64,000 bases of DNA from Benincasa hispida. Lineage: Eukaryota > Streptophyta > Magnoliopsida > Cucurbitales > Cucurbitaceae. The translations under genes were made by a program, and so were the position numbers. A model generated the notes under the pieces. It did no database searches, was not told where the DNA came from, and was given only the letters and a program-made list of their open reading frames with translations. Below are positions 24,563 through 36,828 of this stretch, piece by piece; position 1 is the stretch's first letter; every line of letters begins with the position of its first letter. The stretch lies in the NCBI RefSeq assembly GCF_009727055.1, contig NC_052353.1, forward strand, positions 62,719,864-62,783,863. Reading direction: 5' to 3'.

Positions 24563-25970
24563 GTTCTCAGTTCTTCCAAAAAAATGTTGAAATTTTGGCA
24601 AGACGTAAGCTACGAGAATCGAAATGTACTGACACTATTAAGGACTATGTGAAACAATTTTTTGAGTTGATGTTGGACATACGAGGTATGTCCAAAAAAG
24701 ATAAAGTTTTTTTTTTTTTTTTAATAAAAAAATATTTTGTTGAAGGTTTGAAATTGTGGGTGAAAACAAAACTAAATGAATAGAGACTATAGGATCTACC
24801 AACCGCGTATGTAGTAGTCGAACGATTGTTTGACTTAATTGATGAATTGAAAGAGATGAGGCAACACTTGAGATCCCCAAGTAGAGGGAGTAAGAGCAAT
24901 TTCTCAAGCCACCGAGAAATAGTGGGGGAGACAGGGACACTAGTGGGAATGGTAAACATTTCAATATAAGACTGGAAATACGTGACGAGTGCCAAATTAA
25001 TAGAATTTTTATCGCCACTATCCTGTTATATATGCAAGGGGCAGCACAAGCAAGCGAATGTCCGAAATGAGTAGCCTTTAACGTCTTTCAAGCCTCATTA
25101 GCCTCAAACTTGAAAGGTAAAGTTGTTTATATAGAGGAAGAGAATATGGAAGTAGAGGAAGACGAAACCCCATGAGTTGGGCCCCTAAGATTCTTAGATT
25201 CCCTTTAGAGGAATATGGGAGAAACAAAGGAACCTCATAAAGGAAAATTGACATATGTAGATGCTTGAGTCAGCCATAGATTGACTAAGAGTACCATGGT
25301 CAACTTTGGAGCCACCCATAACTTTATGTCCGAAACAGAGCCAGACGGTCGATTCTCCGTTGGGAAGGAGGTGTAGGGAAAATGAAAGTAGTGAACTCTG
25401 CGGCCTTGCCTATTATAGGAACGGTAAAAAGAGCAGTCGTAAAGTTGGGGGATTGGATTGACCTTGCCGATTTCATGATCGTTAAAATGGACGACTTTGA
25501 CGTGGTGTTGGGGATGGAATTCTTGCTCGAGCACAAGGTAATACTAATATCGCTTGCCCAAAGCTTAGTGATCATAGGGTTTACACCCACCATTGTGCCT
25601 ACCGAGATCAAACAGCCGAATGGGATAAAGATGATCTCAGCCCTCTAGTTGGAGAGGGACCTTACCCACGAGTCAGTTGAAACCATGGAAGGGAAAGCTC
25701 CTAAAGTAATTTTGTGTGTCTTGGAAAATTGTCGCATTTTCGAGTCAGGCAACTTACAGAAGTCTCAGCCTCCAAAGAAGAGGAAAAGGAAGCCCAGATG
25801 CCGAGAGTTCCTATCTGGGGACAAAGTTCGGGTAAGATTACGCCTAGAACAGTTTTGATTATAAGACTAAAGAGAATGTCGGATCATGAGGAGCTATGAA
25901 GGACTGGTGGAAATCATTGAAAAGGTTGGAAAAGCCTCTCATCGAGTGCAATTACCATCGTGGATGGAGA
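24563..25970 (+). pseudogene. Gypsy gag end, zinc knuckle, protease and pol C-terminal piece
   Basis: Gag resumes with NVEILARRKLRESKCTDTIK and VEGLKLWVKTKLNE. A poly-T run at 24706-24722 disrupts the frame. A worn zinc knuckle follows (CYICKGQHK). The aspartic protease region has the active-site motif altered to NFGATHNFMS, then AALPIIGTVKRAVVKLGDW and MDDFDVVLGMEFLLEHKV (around 25380-25530). After about 25690 the sequence jumps directly to the pol tail (KPRCREFLSGDKVRVRL, then YEGLVEIIEKVGKASHRVQL, then PSWME), so the RT, RNase H and integrase core are deleted. The frame stops at PSWME when copia sequence starts at 25971. It continues as EIHLVIHVSN at 52331. Confidence 0.87.
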
Positions 25971-26231
25971 TGAGAATGTTCTAAAACTCGCAGTTCGTAA
26001 TCATGGAAACATATTCTATTTATCAATAAAAGTATTGTTGAAACATTTATTCAATAAAAATGTTATTGAAATTGCATTGTAATAAAAATCCAATAAACGA
26101 ATCCATGGCTATAGTATGAATACTGTAACTTTATGTAGAGACATAAAAGAGGATCAAGTTATAGTATATAACCAAAAAGGTCTATAAGTATATGGATGAG
26201 ATTGGGTACCTCGTCTTGGGGACACTATGGA

Positions 26232-26269
26232 CTGTCTCTTATACACATCTAGATGTGTATAAGAGACAG
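26232..26269. other. Tn5 mosaic-end junction adapter (assembly artefact)
   Basis: CTGTCTCTTATACACATCT (26232-26250) is followed at once by its exact reverse complement (26251-26269). Each half is the 19-base Tn5 mosaic end. Joined in this order they are the circularisation junction adapter of Nextera-type mate-pair libraries. The same stretch of copia LTR lies on both sides (26110-26231 and 26271-26393) with several differences, as expected if two LTR copies were joined by an untrimmed read. Confidence 0.97.
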
Positions 26270-26435
26270 GCATGAATACTATAACTTTATGTAGAGACAA
26301 ATGTGGATCAATTTATAGTATATAACCAAAAAGGTCTATAAGTATATGGTTGAGACTGGGTACCTCGTCTTGGGGACACTATGGATGCGACCTACTTTGT
26401 ATATTGATACAAATGACGTGATTCCCAAATCGTTG

Positions 26436-28407
26436 GATTTCCATAAGCAGGGGAAGGATCGTTCCAAATTCTATTCGAAATTGAACACAATCAATTACAG
26501 TACAACAACGAAAACTAACAAGTCATGCAACAACTAGAAATTTCAGCATGCTAACAAGATAATCAAGGGATAGAGTATGCTTACCTTTGAAGACTCATTC
26601 TTCAAACTCCCTTGATCAGTCTCCAAGCATCCAAGATAACAATACACAAACGCTCGAACACAACGCTCGGTACAACACGAACAAAATGAACAGCTAGAAC
26701 CTCGAAATCAATCGAGTTGAGTAAGGACACCACCACAATGGTTACAATGGTATTCTCGGTGTGAGAATCGAGGAGTTTTGGGCTCTGTATGAACTTGATT
26801 AGAGGAAGAGACTGAAGGACAAAAATCGTGTAGATGATTGAGCAAGTGGGAGATAAGAGCTGTTTATTGTATAAACGATGTGCTCAATCGTGTAAAAGAT
26901 GGCAACCTATCGTATAAATAATGCCTCACTCTTTTAGTCTCTCTATTAGCTATCGCTTAGTGAAACACTTTCACTTGATAACTTTTCCGTGAGTTTTTTT
27001 TTTCTGAATCAATTAACTCTTCTAAAATTAGGAAAATATTTTTCCTTTCATCTCACGGTTATCATAAAACCACCAATAACCTCACACTCAATTGATTATT
27101 AGAGAAAAAGAGATATTTATCAAATAATTAATATTATTATAAATAAATATGATAACCAACTTACCATATTATATTTATAACCGATAGTTTTAATATTTCA
27201 TCTCATGAAACATATAAACTATAGTTCTTTTTCTACTATATGGTACTTAATGTAAATCATATTTATATTAATCCTCCACTTGATGTATCTCATACATCAC
27301 ACCAATTATGTAAAATATAATCGAATTTCTTCTTGTCAATTTGAATATTTCAAATAAACCCCAAGAACTGATTCTCAACTTGAATCCATTGAGCTACCAA
27401 GGGGATCTTATGGACCTGTATCTTGAAGCTCCAACGATACGTGAATAACTGACTAAACTCCTTAGTCACGGGATCCATCATCCGTTAACTGCTGGGCACT
27501 CCACTAAAGACCGACAACTGCACTCTCCTTATTACAGAAATATTTCTGTGTCCATATCAACCAATCAACAATGCGGGAACCCTTCATAGATCGCTTGTAA
27601 GTACAGTTAGGCCATTTTACCATGCCCCTCTAGTTACATCTAACTCCTTAAGTACCACTAATTCCTTTAATGAACATAAGTCATAGTCCTACTATGACTG
27701 AGTCATCTCCTCCAAAGAGAGGCCGTGGCCACTATGTTCAAGACCTGAAATCAACCCTTAAGGGAGCAATCTAACTACTTACCCCTACTTTGGGGAAGGT
27801 GTGAATTCCATCCTGTGTAACTGAGTTCTCAGCTCCCCAATCAAACAGATCCCTAAATAGGTAGGCTTATTGAGTTGGCAATCTAGCCACTCTTACCCAT
27901 ACTAATCAAAGGACAACCCTCAAAGTCAAAAGTTCCCAAAACACTCAGGATTAAGGTCATGTCACCTATGGTCATTTACGTGAGATGTAAGTTTCAAGTA
28001 TCAACGACGTTATATAAAGAGACTATTCATCTCGTGGTCTGGTCTTATATAAACTCTTTGTATAGGACACCCTTACTCACATGTCTCCATATGAATGGTC
28101 AGGATCAACCATCTGTAGTAGTTCACAACACTTGTAAACCTCTACAAAGTGGGCCGTATCCATAGTGTCACAAGGATAAGGTATCCCTCATATATCCTTA
28201 TACTACATACCTTTTAGGTTATTACTTAAGACATGATCCACTTGTATATCTCATATACATGCTTAAGTTAACATACAATAACCATGGATCTTTGTTTATT
28301 GGATATGAGTAAATGGAAAATAAAATAACCCTTATTTTATTCATAACAATGTGTACAATGTTTACAAACTACGAGACTCCAGGAGAATTAGGACACTAAT
28401 CCCAACA
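26436..28407 (-). mobile_element. Antisense copia LTR, left edge truncated
   Basis: The right edge reads actaatcccaaca, the reverse complement of the copia LTR start TGTTGGGATTAGT. It aligns with the antisense LTR at 43167-47023 (shared ataagcag, gatcgttccaaattc and ggtattctcggtgtgagaa blocks). Compared with that copy, about 25 bases are missing at the left edge, and about 20 bases of the host LTR are missing at the insertion point. No clean target duplication is left. It contains cgtgtag-type motifs at 26846-26920. Confidence 0.75.
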
Positions 28408-29515
28408 GGGGCATCCTATGAAAAATAGTTTTGCATAAGATCAGACCACGAAATAGTAATTTTTTTTTTATAATGACCGTTTACTTTTAAAACGAACTAT
28501 TTCAATTAATGACCTAGGGTAACTCGATCTAAATCCTGACCTATCTATGAACTCCTGTTTAGTCGAAATTATCTCTTGATTTGCATAGGCGAAAGTAGTT
28601 CAACAACACTGCTTAACAAGCCTCCCATTTTGGGGATAAGACCAAATAGATAGCTGGGGACATAGTCCTGCAAGATGGAATTTACTCCTACCTGTTTTAG
28701 GATTAGCAGATAGGTTATTCCCTTATGTACTAATTTCTGGTCTTGAATAATGACCCAGATGGACATGGTTTATTAATTGGACTATAAACCAATTGTTCAA
28801 CAGAGGATGATAAGTGGGAGCTTAAGGAGCAAGATGTATTTAAAGGGGTAAAACAATTATTTTGACCTAGCTGTAAATACGAATGACGTGTGAAAGATCA
28901 ACTTACTGATTATGGTTAAATTAAGTGGACAGAAATATATCCACAGTGAGGAGAGTGCAACCATCGAGCTATAGTGGTATGTCTCATTGGTTTACGAATA
29001 TTGATTAATTCAGTTTAAAGAGTTTAGCCAATTAAATTTCAAATCGTTGGAATTCATGATCTATAGGACCATAAGGTCCCTATACTAGCTCGTAAACATT
29101 ATACCTTGGATTAGAAAATTGAGCGAATTTGAAGTGTTCTAATTTGAAATTAGGGTTTGAATTTGAAATGTTTAAATTCAATTTAGGATTTGGATAATTA
29201 TATTCAATATAATTAAATATTTAAATTAATTGAAATTAAATGTAATTGGAGAGTTTAAAATATTTAAATATTGATTTTAATATTAATTACATGAATAATG
29301 ATTCATGTTTGAATTGGGTATATTAATTAAATTTGTTCAATTAATTAAATTAAAATTAATTTCAATTTTTAAGAAATTAAATTTTTGGAAAATTGAATTT
29401 AAATTATGTTTATTTAATTTTAAATTAAATATAATAAAAATTAGAGAAATTGAAATTTTGAGCGAAAAAAATCCAACATTTTGATGTTTTAATGGATTTT
29501 CCCACATTTTAACAC

Positions 29516-31278
29516 TGTTGAATGATAAATTTCGGCGAATCATGAGTTGCCACATTATCAATGAAAGTCCAAGCCTATTGGAAAAATTATAAATCGGATT
29601 GGGCCAAGTAATTAAAGTCGCTCGGGCCCAACGCAATTCAAACCCATGGTAAAATTTTGGACTAAATTAAAGATTGAGCTTAAGCCTAGTGCTTAAGTTA
29701 GTATTTCGGCCTAACAAAAAATGAGCCCCTGCCCAACTTTAGCCTAAACCCAATTTAGGCCAGTAAAGTAATTAGACCCAAACCCATGTAAGGCCCATGA
29801 GAAACCTCTATAAATAGAGGCATTATCTCTTCATTTGGGAGGAGGTTGGAGGAATGGAAGGTAAAAACTCTCTGAAGATTTGAAGTCTGAAGCTCTAAGG
29901 ATCTGAAGAACATGACTCCTTTAAAGCTTTGAAGATCAGAAGACACTAAAGCTCTAAAGACCAGAAAACATATCAAAGCTCTGAAGATCAAAAGACATAT
30001 TAAAGCTCTGAAGATCAAAAGACATATTAAAGCTTTGAAAATCAGAAGACATATTAAAGCTCTAAAGATCAGAAGACACTAAAGCTCTGAAGATCAGAAG
30101 ACATATTAAAGCTCTGAAGATAGCTCCCAAGATCCAAGACTCAAGCTCTCAAGTGCTGAAAACCGAAGTTTCTCAAGCTTCGAAGAATGCAGTTCTCAAA
30201 TTCTGAAGAAATGATGATCTAAACTATTTGAAGCTTTGAAGATTAGAAGATTTCAATAAACTGACCGTATCTTCACAATCTACAATCTGAAGATTCAATC
30301 TCCTCAAACCCAAGAGCCAAGCTCAAGCCCACCTGTGAACTCTATAAATAAAGAAGCTCTCCTCATTTGGAGGGGTCAAGAATTCTATACACCAGAGATC
30401 TTATAGGGAATTCTCTATAATTAGAAGACTCATTGACTCTTGAAGCTGATCACGCCTGGAGACTGAAGTCCTTTGAAGATACAAGTATTCTGAAGACTGA
30501 AGTCCTTTGAAGATGCAAGCATTCTAAAGACTGAAGTCCTTTGAAGATACAAGTATTCTGACCACGCTTGAAGACTGAAGTCCTTTGAAGATGCAAGCAT
30601 CCTAAAGACTGAAGTCCTNTGAAGTCCTTTGAAGATGCAAGCATCCTAAAGACTGAAGTCCTTTGAAGATACAAGTATTCTGACCACGCTTGAAGACTGA
30701 AGTCCTTTGAAGATACAAGCAATTCTACATTCAGAGAGTCCAGAAAAAATTCATCAACAAGCAGAAGACTCCCACGACTCCTAAAGCTACACTCCTAGAA
30801 GACAGAAGATCTTTGAAGACACAAACACTCTTCCAAGACTTCTACTTCAAGAACGTTCGGTGCTTTTCTTCTTTAAGTCAAGTACATTTACCCAATTGAG
30901 AGAGAATTAGAGGATCAAGTATTAGAGATCGAACCACATCACATCAAATCAACCTTAACATCAACACTAACTCATGTTCAACTCCACAAAATAGGTTTCT
31001 CCGAAAAACTTGTGCGAACACTAATCCTCCAAGAAGATCAACAAGTCCAAAGGCCGATCATCCAAGAAGATCAACAAGTCCAAAGGCCGATCACCTAAGA
31101 AGATCAACAAGTTCAAAGGCCGATCGTTAAGGAAGATCAACCAACTTAAATATTATAGTTTATTTTGTAAGTATCAAATTACTATGTATTAGAGATTATA
31201 CTAGCTTTCCAAAAAATTAATACAAATACAAAGTTTAGGTTCAACGAAATAAATTTCTCTTGAAATCTCGTGCGAACA
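29516..31278 (+). repeat. LTR of the Tat-like element, with internal tandem arrays
   Basis: TATA-like tctataaatagagg lies at 29808-29821 and a second tctataaataaag near 30340. Array A (29946-30119) has 27-bp units such as aaagctctgaagatcaaaag plus acatatt. Array B (30440-30725) has units with gactgaagtcctttgaagat, in a larger repeat that includes attctgaccacgctt; an N at 30619 sits inside it. Array C (31029-31145) has 33-bp units with aagaagatcaacaag and caaaggccgatca. Array units of 27 and 33 bases keep frames open, so the minus-strand open frames at 29755-30018 and 30450-30722 are artefacts. Confidence 0.8.
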
Positions 31279-31349
31279 AATTGGCATGCCTAGTGGGACC
31301 ACTCTACCTTTCATCTCTCTCTCGTCATCCGAGTCAAGAAATCTACAAA

Positions 31350-33783
31350 TGGCACCAAAGAAAGTTTCATACAAAGCTACCATCGCAAGCAACACTTACA
31401 TAAGCTCTGTCATCACGGAGGAAATCTAGGACGAGATGATGGAACTTTCTAAAGGCAGGATCGTCATCAGAGAAAATCCCTTGTTTGAAAACTATACTTC
31501 TGCTACTGATTTTTTCAAGAAAGAATTACATTTTGATGTAGTGTCTGTCATGATGATTGATGTAACGACTGAGTCGACCATGACAGAGATGGAGGTAAAG
31601 ATAAATCTCCTAATGAAGGCTGTAGAGGAGTGAGATCAGGAAATCGCTGCTTTAAGAAATCAAATACAGGCTTGAGATACTGCTGAATCAAGTCAATCTC
31701 CAGCTACAAAAGCCAATGACAAAGGAAAGACTGTCTCACTGAAAAGTCAGCCACCACAATCCATCTCTGTTGCCTCCCTGTCAGTTCAACAGCTCCAGGA
31801 TATTATCACAAACTTCATAAGAGCTTAGTACAGAGGACCGTTGCAAACTTCCTTTATGTACTCCAAGCCATGCACCAAGAGAATCGACAACTTGAGAATG
31901 CCAGCTGGGTATCAATCTTCAAAGTTCCAGCAGTTTGATGGAAAGGGCAATCCAAAAAAACATGTTGCACACTTTATTTAAATCTACAAAAATGTAGGAA
32001 CCAGAGGAGACCAGCTAGTCAATCAGTTCGTCTGTACCTTGAAAGGAAATGCTTTCGATTGATATACTGATTTGGAGCCAGAAATGATTGACAGTTGGGA
32101 ACAACTAGAAAGGGAGTTCCTGAACCGCTTCTACAGTATAAGGTGCACTATTAGCATAATGGAGCTGACAAACACCAAACAGTGGAAGGGGGAGACAACA
32201 TCAATTACATCAATCGATGGAGAGCTTTAAGTCTGGATTGCAAAGATAGACTCATTAAATTATCTGCAGTGGAGATGTGCACTCAAGGCATGCACTGAGA
32301 GATTTTCTACATCCTACAAGGGATAAAACCTCGTACGTTTGAGGAGCTGACAACATGCACTCATGATATAGAGTTGAGCATTGCCAATAGGGGAACTAAA
32401 GATTTCCTAGTCCATGAAGGGAGAAAATACATGAATGAAGCCGAGGGCACTGAAAAGATCGTGGATAGTGCCATAAAAGAATCTATGGTCGTTCATATGA
32501 CCCCGCTGAAATTTTCCTCCAAAGGTAAACAAACAAAATTTGAAAGAAGGCACAATGAGGGCGAGAAGCATCGTCCAACTCTTAAAGAAAGACAAGAGAA
32601 GGTTTATCCATTCCCTAACTCTGATGTGGTAGATATGTTGGAGCAACTATTAGAGAAGCAACTTATTCAGCTGCTGGAATACAAGCGGCCGGAACAAGAA
32701 GGAAAAATAGATGATCCTAACTACTACAAGTATCATCGGGTCATTAGTCACCTAGTTGAAAGGTGCTTCGTGTTGAAGGAACAAATTCTGAATTTGGAAT
32801 GTGAAAAGAAGATTGAGCTAGATTTGGATGAAGTAGCTCAGACAAATCATGCTACAGTAGCGGTGACTTCAAGTGTTCCAACAGTGTCTATGTCCCATGC
32901 TTAAAGACAAAGCCTGATCCAGTTCGGAGCCTTCGAGCCTATAGTTGTTTTGTTCCAGCAAGAGATTCAAACAACAAATTCCAAAAAGAAAGATGAGCTT
33001 GTTGAAGATGACAATGAAGGATGGATAGTTGTGATTTGTCGAAAAAGAAGACAACCAAACTACACCAAAAAAGAGTCGCGTTCCTATCGAAGCTATAGAA
33101 GAAGAAACAAGACTCATAAAAAGAAAGGCAAAAAGATGACATGAAAGCCTATGCCTGCTAAGAAAGAAGACAAGGACTTCCCTCAATTCCGATGGCTGGT
33201 AACTTCGACAGAATCTCTCCCAAGAAGCTTTCTCAATAATCATCCAGAGAAAGTATCAGAAGTTTTTGCTTGTCACACTGTCGACATAGTGGAAGTCGAC
33301 AACAATCATATGACTGCTGAAGAAGTCAACGACTCAGAATAAATGAAGCAAAGAACTTCTATCTTCGATCATATTAAGCCTTCAAGTGCTCGATCTTCAG
33401 TCTTTCAAAGATTGAGGATGGCCACGGTAAGAGAAGAAGACCAATGTCCAACGACTACTTCTGCTCGAACTTCAGCTTTCAAAAGGCAAAGTATATCCAC
33501 ATCAAAGAAAGATCAACCTTCGGCATCTGCTTTTGATCGTCTCAAGACAACAAGCGATCAACGTAAAGGAAGGATGAAAATCTTGAAGCCAACTTCATTC
33601 CATGAAGAAAACAATGATGAAAAGATTCACACTCGTGTCCCTTCACGCATGAAGAGGAAATTTTCTGTTGACATAAGTACAGAAGGTTCCTTGATAGTGA
33701 AGCTAAAACTCATCATATTGACGAATCCTACAAATGAAGAGGATGATCAAAACCATGATGAAATAAGAGCTTCTGAAGTTTAA
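31350..33783 (+). pseudogene. Tat-like gypsy gag/protease polyprotein, degenerate
   Basis: It starts MAPKKVSYKATIASNTYISS and soon meets a stop. Recognisable blocks are MPAGYQSSKFQQFDGKGNPK and then KHVAHFI; TLKGNAFD and then YTDLEPEMIDSWEQLEREFL (gag core); after a frame change at about 32374, VYPFPNSDVVDMLEQLLEKQ and YYKYHRVISHLVERCFVLKE; then DDNEGWIVVICRKRRQ, DFPQFRWLVTSTESLPRSFL, and the serine-rich repeats HIKPSSARSSVFQRLRM and TSAFKRQSIS. These match in order the gag-plus-linker polyprotein I know from cucurbit Ty3-gypsy annotations (from memory). Stops at 31429, 31632, 32902, 33142 and 33340 disable it. The protease active site and RT are missing. Confidence 0.75.
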
Positions 33784-34040
33784 ATGAAGAATCTCCTCAT
33801 CACAAGAGCCTAGACTGCATGATGCTCCTGGCCTGCATGAGCTTAAATGTGAACGGCCCCCTCCAAAAAAAAAAAAAAAAAAAAACTTTGTACGAATTAC
33901 ATTACGACTTGTTCCCTGTCATTATAAAGGGTACGTAGGCAACTTAAAGAAATTTAAGTTCAGTCGTGCATAAAATTAAGTATAATTAGAGTGCTTAATG
34001 ATTCTGTTTTCTTTCGTTTTATGTATGTTTATCCTATAAA

Positions 34041-34053
34041 TTTGTATCAGAGC
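34041..34053 (+). other. Primer-binding site of the copia element
   Basis: tttgtatcagagc starts two bases after the 5' LTR end. It is complementary to the 3' end of initiator tRNA-Met (TGGTATCAGAGC) with one mismatch. Confidence 0.8.
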
Positions 34054-34990
34054 ATGATTTAAGTACTTAATTAACATTAATTTAAATTTGATTGGTGAAT
34101 TTCTAGCAATGCATGTTTGGTGACTGATACAGTTTTTAAATTAACTTTGGAATTAGAATTCTCTTTGTTTCCATTATTAAATTTGTAATTAGCTCTTGGT
34201 TGATGGACCTTAATGTATGTTTAAGGGTCTGTAATTTTGTTGGAGTCATAGAGTTGAAAATAGGTTATAATTGAAGATTCAAGCAAGCAAGACCAGAAGC
34301 AAAAATTGCAGATTTAGCCACTGCCTTTGCAGCGTCGTGAACTGTTCATCCTCAAAACTCGAGGCATTGCAATGCTGCTCATCTTAGCCTAGAAACGTGT
34401 GTGCAATAAGTTCGGTTCACGAGAGTAAGCCGATTCGACTGGTTTTGGCAGCCAGGTGTTCGATTCACCCAGATTGGTCCGGTTCAGACCTTTTTAGAGC
34501 TTTGAAGTGCTGGTTCGGGTGGTTCAGGTCGGTAGAAGCGGTCTAGAGGAAACTTTGAAACTGTTTTTGTATTATTTTTGTAATAAAATAGTTTATTACT
34601 TGCTTAGAATGTCGAAGTTGATACATATCAATGGTGTCTAAATATTTTATGCATATGATGTATGTTATATTTAATGTAAACATGTATGTGCATATTGTAT
34701 GCCATGTAGATTTAAAATCCCTCCATAGAAAAACATGTTTCTTGCATTGATATATGTTATAAATTGGTTAGAATGTATATAGTAGCATGAGTAGGGTTTC
34801 ATAAGATTAGTATAATTGGTTATAATGTCTATATTTTTATAAGAGTTATAAAATGAATTAGACATTGAAAATCCATAACAAAGATAAAATGCATGCTCAC
34901 TTAGGTTTAATAAGGACTTATTTTAATAGTTAAAATTGGTCGGTTACAAACTCAATCATTGGGCAGTGGCTGAAAATCCATTTCCTGCTG
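34054..34990 (+). other. Untranslated leader of the copia element
   Basis: No open frame. The part at 34640-34930 aligns with 41376-41680 (shared ttataag-gttataa, and then atgcatg with ttaggcttaataa-type blocks). It is therefore a copia leader, present twice in this block. Confidence 0.6.
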
Positions 34991-36828
34991 CTCGACCTTC
35001 TTCACTTCTTTCTTCAATTACAACCTAATTGCAACTCTAATGGCTCCAAACGAATTATAGACACTTAAACACACATTAAGACCCATCAAACAAGAGCCAA
35101 TTACAAGAATTACAACATAATTGAAGAGAAAACAATGGAAAAACTCAAAAAAACCATATCAGTTCATCATTTTCATACAACTTATGAAAAAATACCCACC
35201 AAGCCAAAGTTAAACCGAATTGAATGCTTAAATGGTGCTCTTATACCAATTGCTAGATTCAGAAAGCAAGCAGTGGAAGCTAAATAGGAACATAAACATT
35301 CTAATTCATTAATTTTGGATTTAAATTCAGTATATTCAAAAACTAAAAACACTAACCTTTGAAGTATCTCTTGAATTACGATCTTCAGCTGCAATCTCAT
35401 TCTTCTTTGGTTGTGAATCACCACAAGGTCTTCCCTACTATTGTGTTCGAGCCTTAGATTGAGTTGTGGAACTCAAAACAAGCTTGAATCGAAGGGAATT
35501 TAAGAGGAGGCTATTGGTTTTACACAGTGTGAAGAACACTTCTTCAAACACAAATTCTCAACATTCAGCAATGATTGCTTTGCCCATTCCACTCAAAATT
35601 TCATCTTTATATTGCATGACATTCATGTAACTAACAACATTGCATGAATCATAGCTCATGCTTGTGAATTTGAGCTGAAAACTTGGTAGTTTAGTGACTA
35701 AGATGCTTACACCTAAAGTGGCAAAACCCCACTTTTTCCATTTCCAATTTTCTTCTTTTATTTTTGATTTCCAAAATAAAAAGATCGTTTTAATTAAAAA
35801 AATTGAAAATTTATATATTTTACAAAGTTAATTCAAAAATTAATTTTTTAATAAAATTAATAAATCAATTAAACAATTTTATAATTTATATATTTTACAA
35901 AGTTAATTCAAAAATTAATTTTCTAATAAAATTAATAAATCAATTAATTTTATTAATTTAATATCAAATATTAAATTAATTTATCACCAATTCCATTACC
36001 ATGAATCCCTATTCATGAGTTTAATATTTAAATCATATTTAAATATTAATTGATTCTCCAATTTCGTTTAATTCCAAAATTAAACGTGTAATTATATCAC
36101 ATATAATTACTAATTCCCTTAATTCTAATTTGACCGTTTCAAATCAACTTATCACACTACTTTAACGCTAATCCATTTGTGAGCTAGTAAGAAACTTAAT
36201 NAATTTTATAATTTTATTAATTTAATATCAAATATTAAATTAATTCGTCTATATATTACCATGAATCTTTATTCATGAATTCAATATTTAAGTCAAATCG
36301 ATTCTCCAATTTCGTTTAATTCTAATTTGAACGTTTCAAATCAACTTATCACACTACTCTAAGTTTAATCCATTTGTGAGCTGTAGGGGGACTTAGTGGA
36401 CCTACATATCATGGGCTGCAACGTTCCGAGATTAATTGGCTAAACTCTTTACACCGAATTGACCCCCATTCGTTAACTATTGGGTCACTCCACTAAAGCC
36501 CGTAGTTGCACTCCCCTCACTGTGATATATTGTGTCCATTCGATATAATCATGATTAATAAGTTAACCCTTCATAGGTTGTTCGTAATAACGACTGGGTC
36601 AAAAGGTTGTTTTACCCCCGAGATTACATTTTGTTCCTTAAGTTCACTGATCCTCTAATGAACAATTGGTTTGTGATCTGATCATCAAATCAAGTCCCTC
36701 TCGTGCCAATGAGAGGGTGGGACCTCTTGTTCAAGACTCGGGATCAACATTTAAGGAAACAACCTCTCTATTATCCCTGAAAATGGGTAGGAGTGAATTC
36801 CATCTTGCACCCTATGTCCCCATCTATC

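Larger units (their letters stand above)
29516..33971 (+). mobile_element. Tat-like Ty3/gypsy element, 3'-truncated
   Basis: A 1.76-kb LTR (29516-31278, TGTTGAATG...GCGAACA) is followed by a primer-binding site (ttggcatgcctagtgggacc at 31281-31300) of the kind found in Tat/Ogre-type elements. A degenerate gag-pol N-terminal region follows. The RT-bearing part and the 3' LTR are absent. The segment after the coding part (33860-33971, with a 21-base A run and tacgtaggcaac) resembles the spacer near the 3' end of such elements. It interrupts the copia 5' LTR, where about 450 bases are missing, so no target duplication can be shown. Confidence 0.72.
25971..34038 (+). repeat. 5' LTR of the copia element, interrupted
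   Basis: LTR pieces are 25971 to about 26435, 28408-29515 and 33972-34038. They align in order with the 3' LTR (47869-49402 and 52256-52327). The 5' edge (TGAGAATGTTCTAAAAC) lacks three bases of the intact start TGTTGGGAATATCCTAAAAC. About 450 bases matching 49403-49559 plus 52059-52255 are missing where the Tat-like element sits. A mate-pair adapter and a local duplication interrupt it at 26232-26269. Confidence 0.8.

Noticed and set aside
24638..25018. Minus-strand open frames of 116-126 codons
   Set aside because: Antisense shadows of gypsy gag, which is recognisable on the plus strand.
26232..26269. A genuine bacterial Tn5 end or natural transposon palindrome
   Set aside because: Exact mosaic-end sequence (an engineered end) in the head-to-head order of a library adapter, with no IS50 sequence around it.
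29755..30722. Minus-strand frames with repeats such as SKDFSLQ and FRALICFL
   Set aside because: Translation of 27-bp and related tandem units inside an LTR; not a gene.
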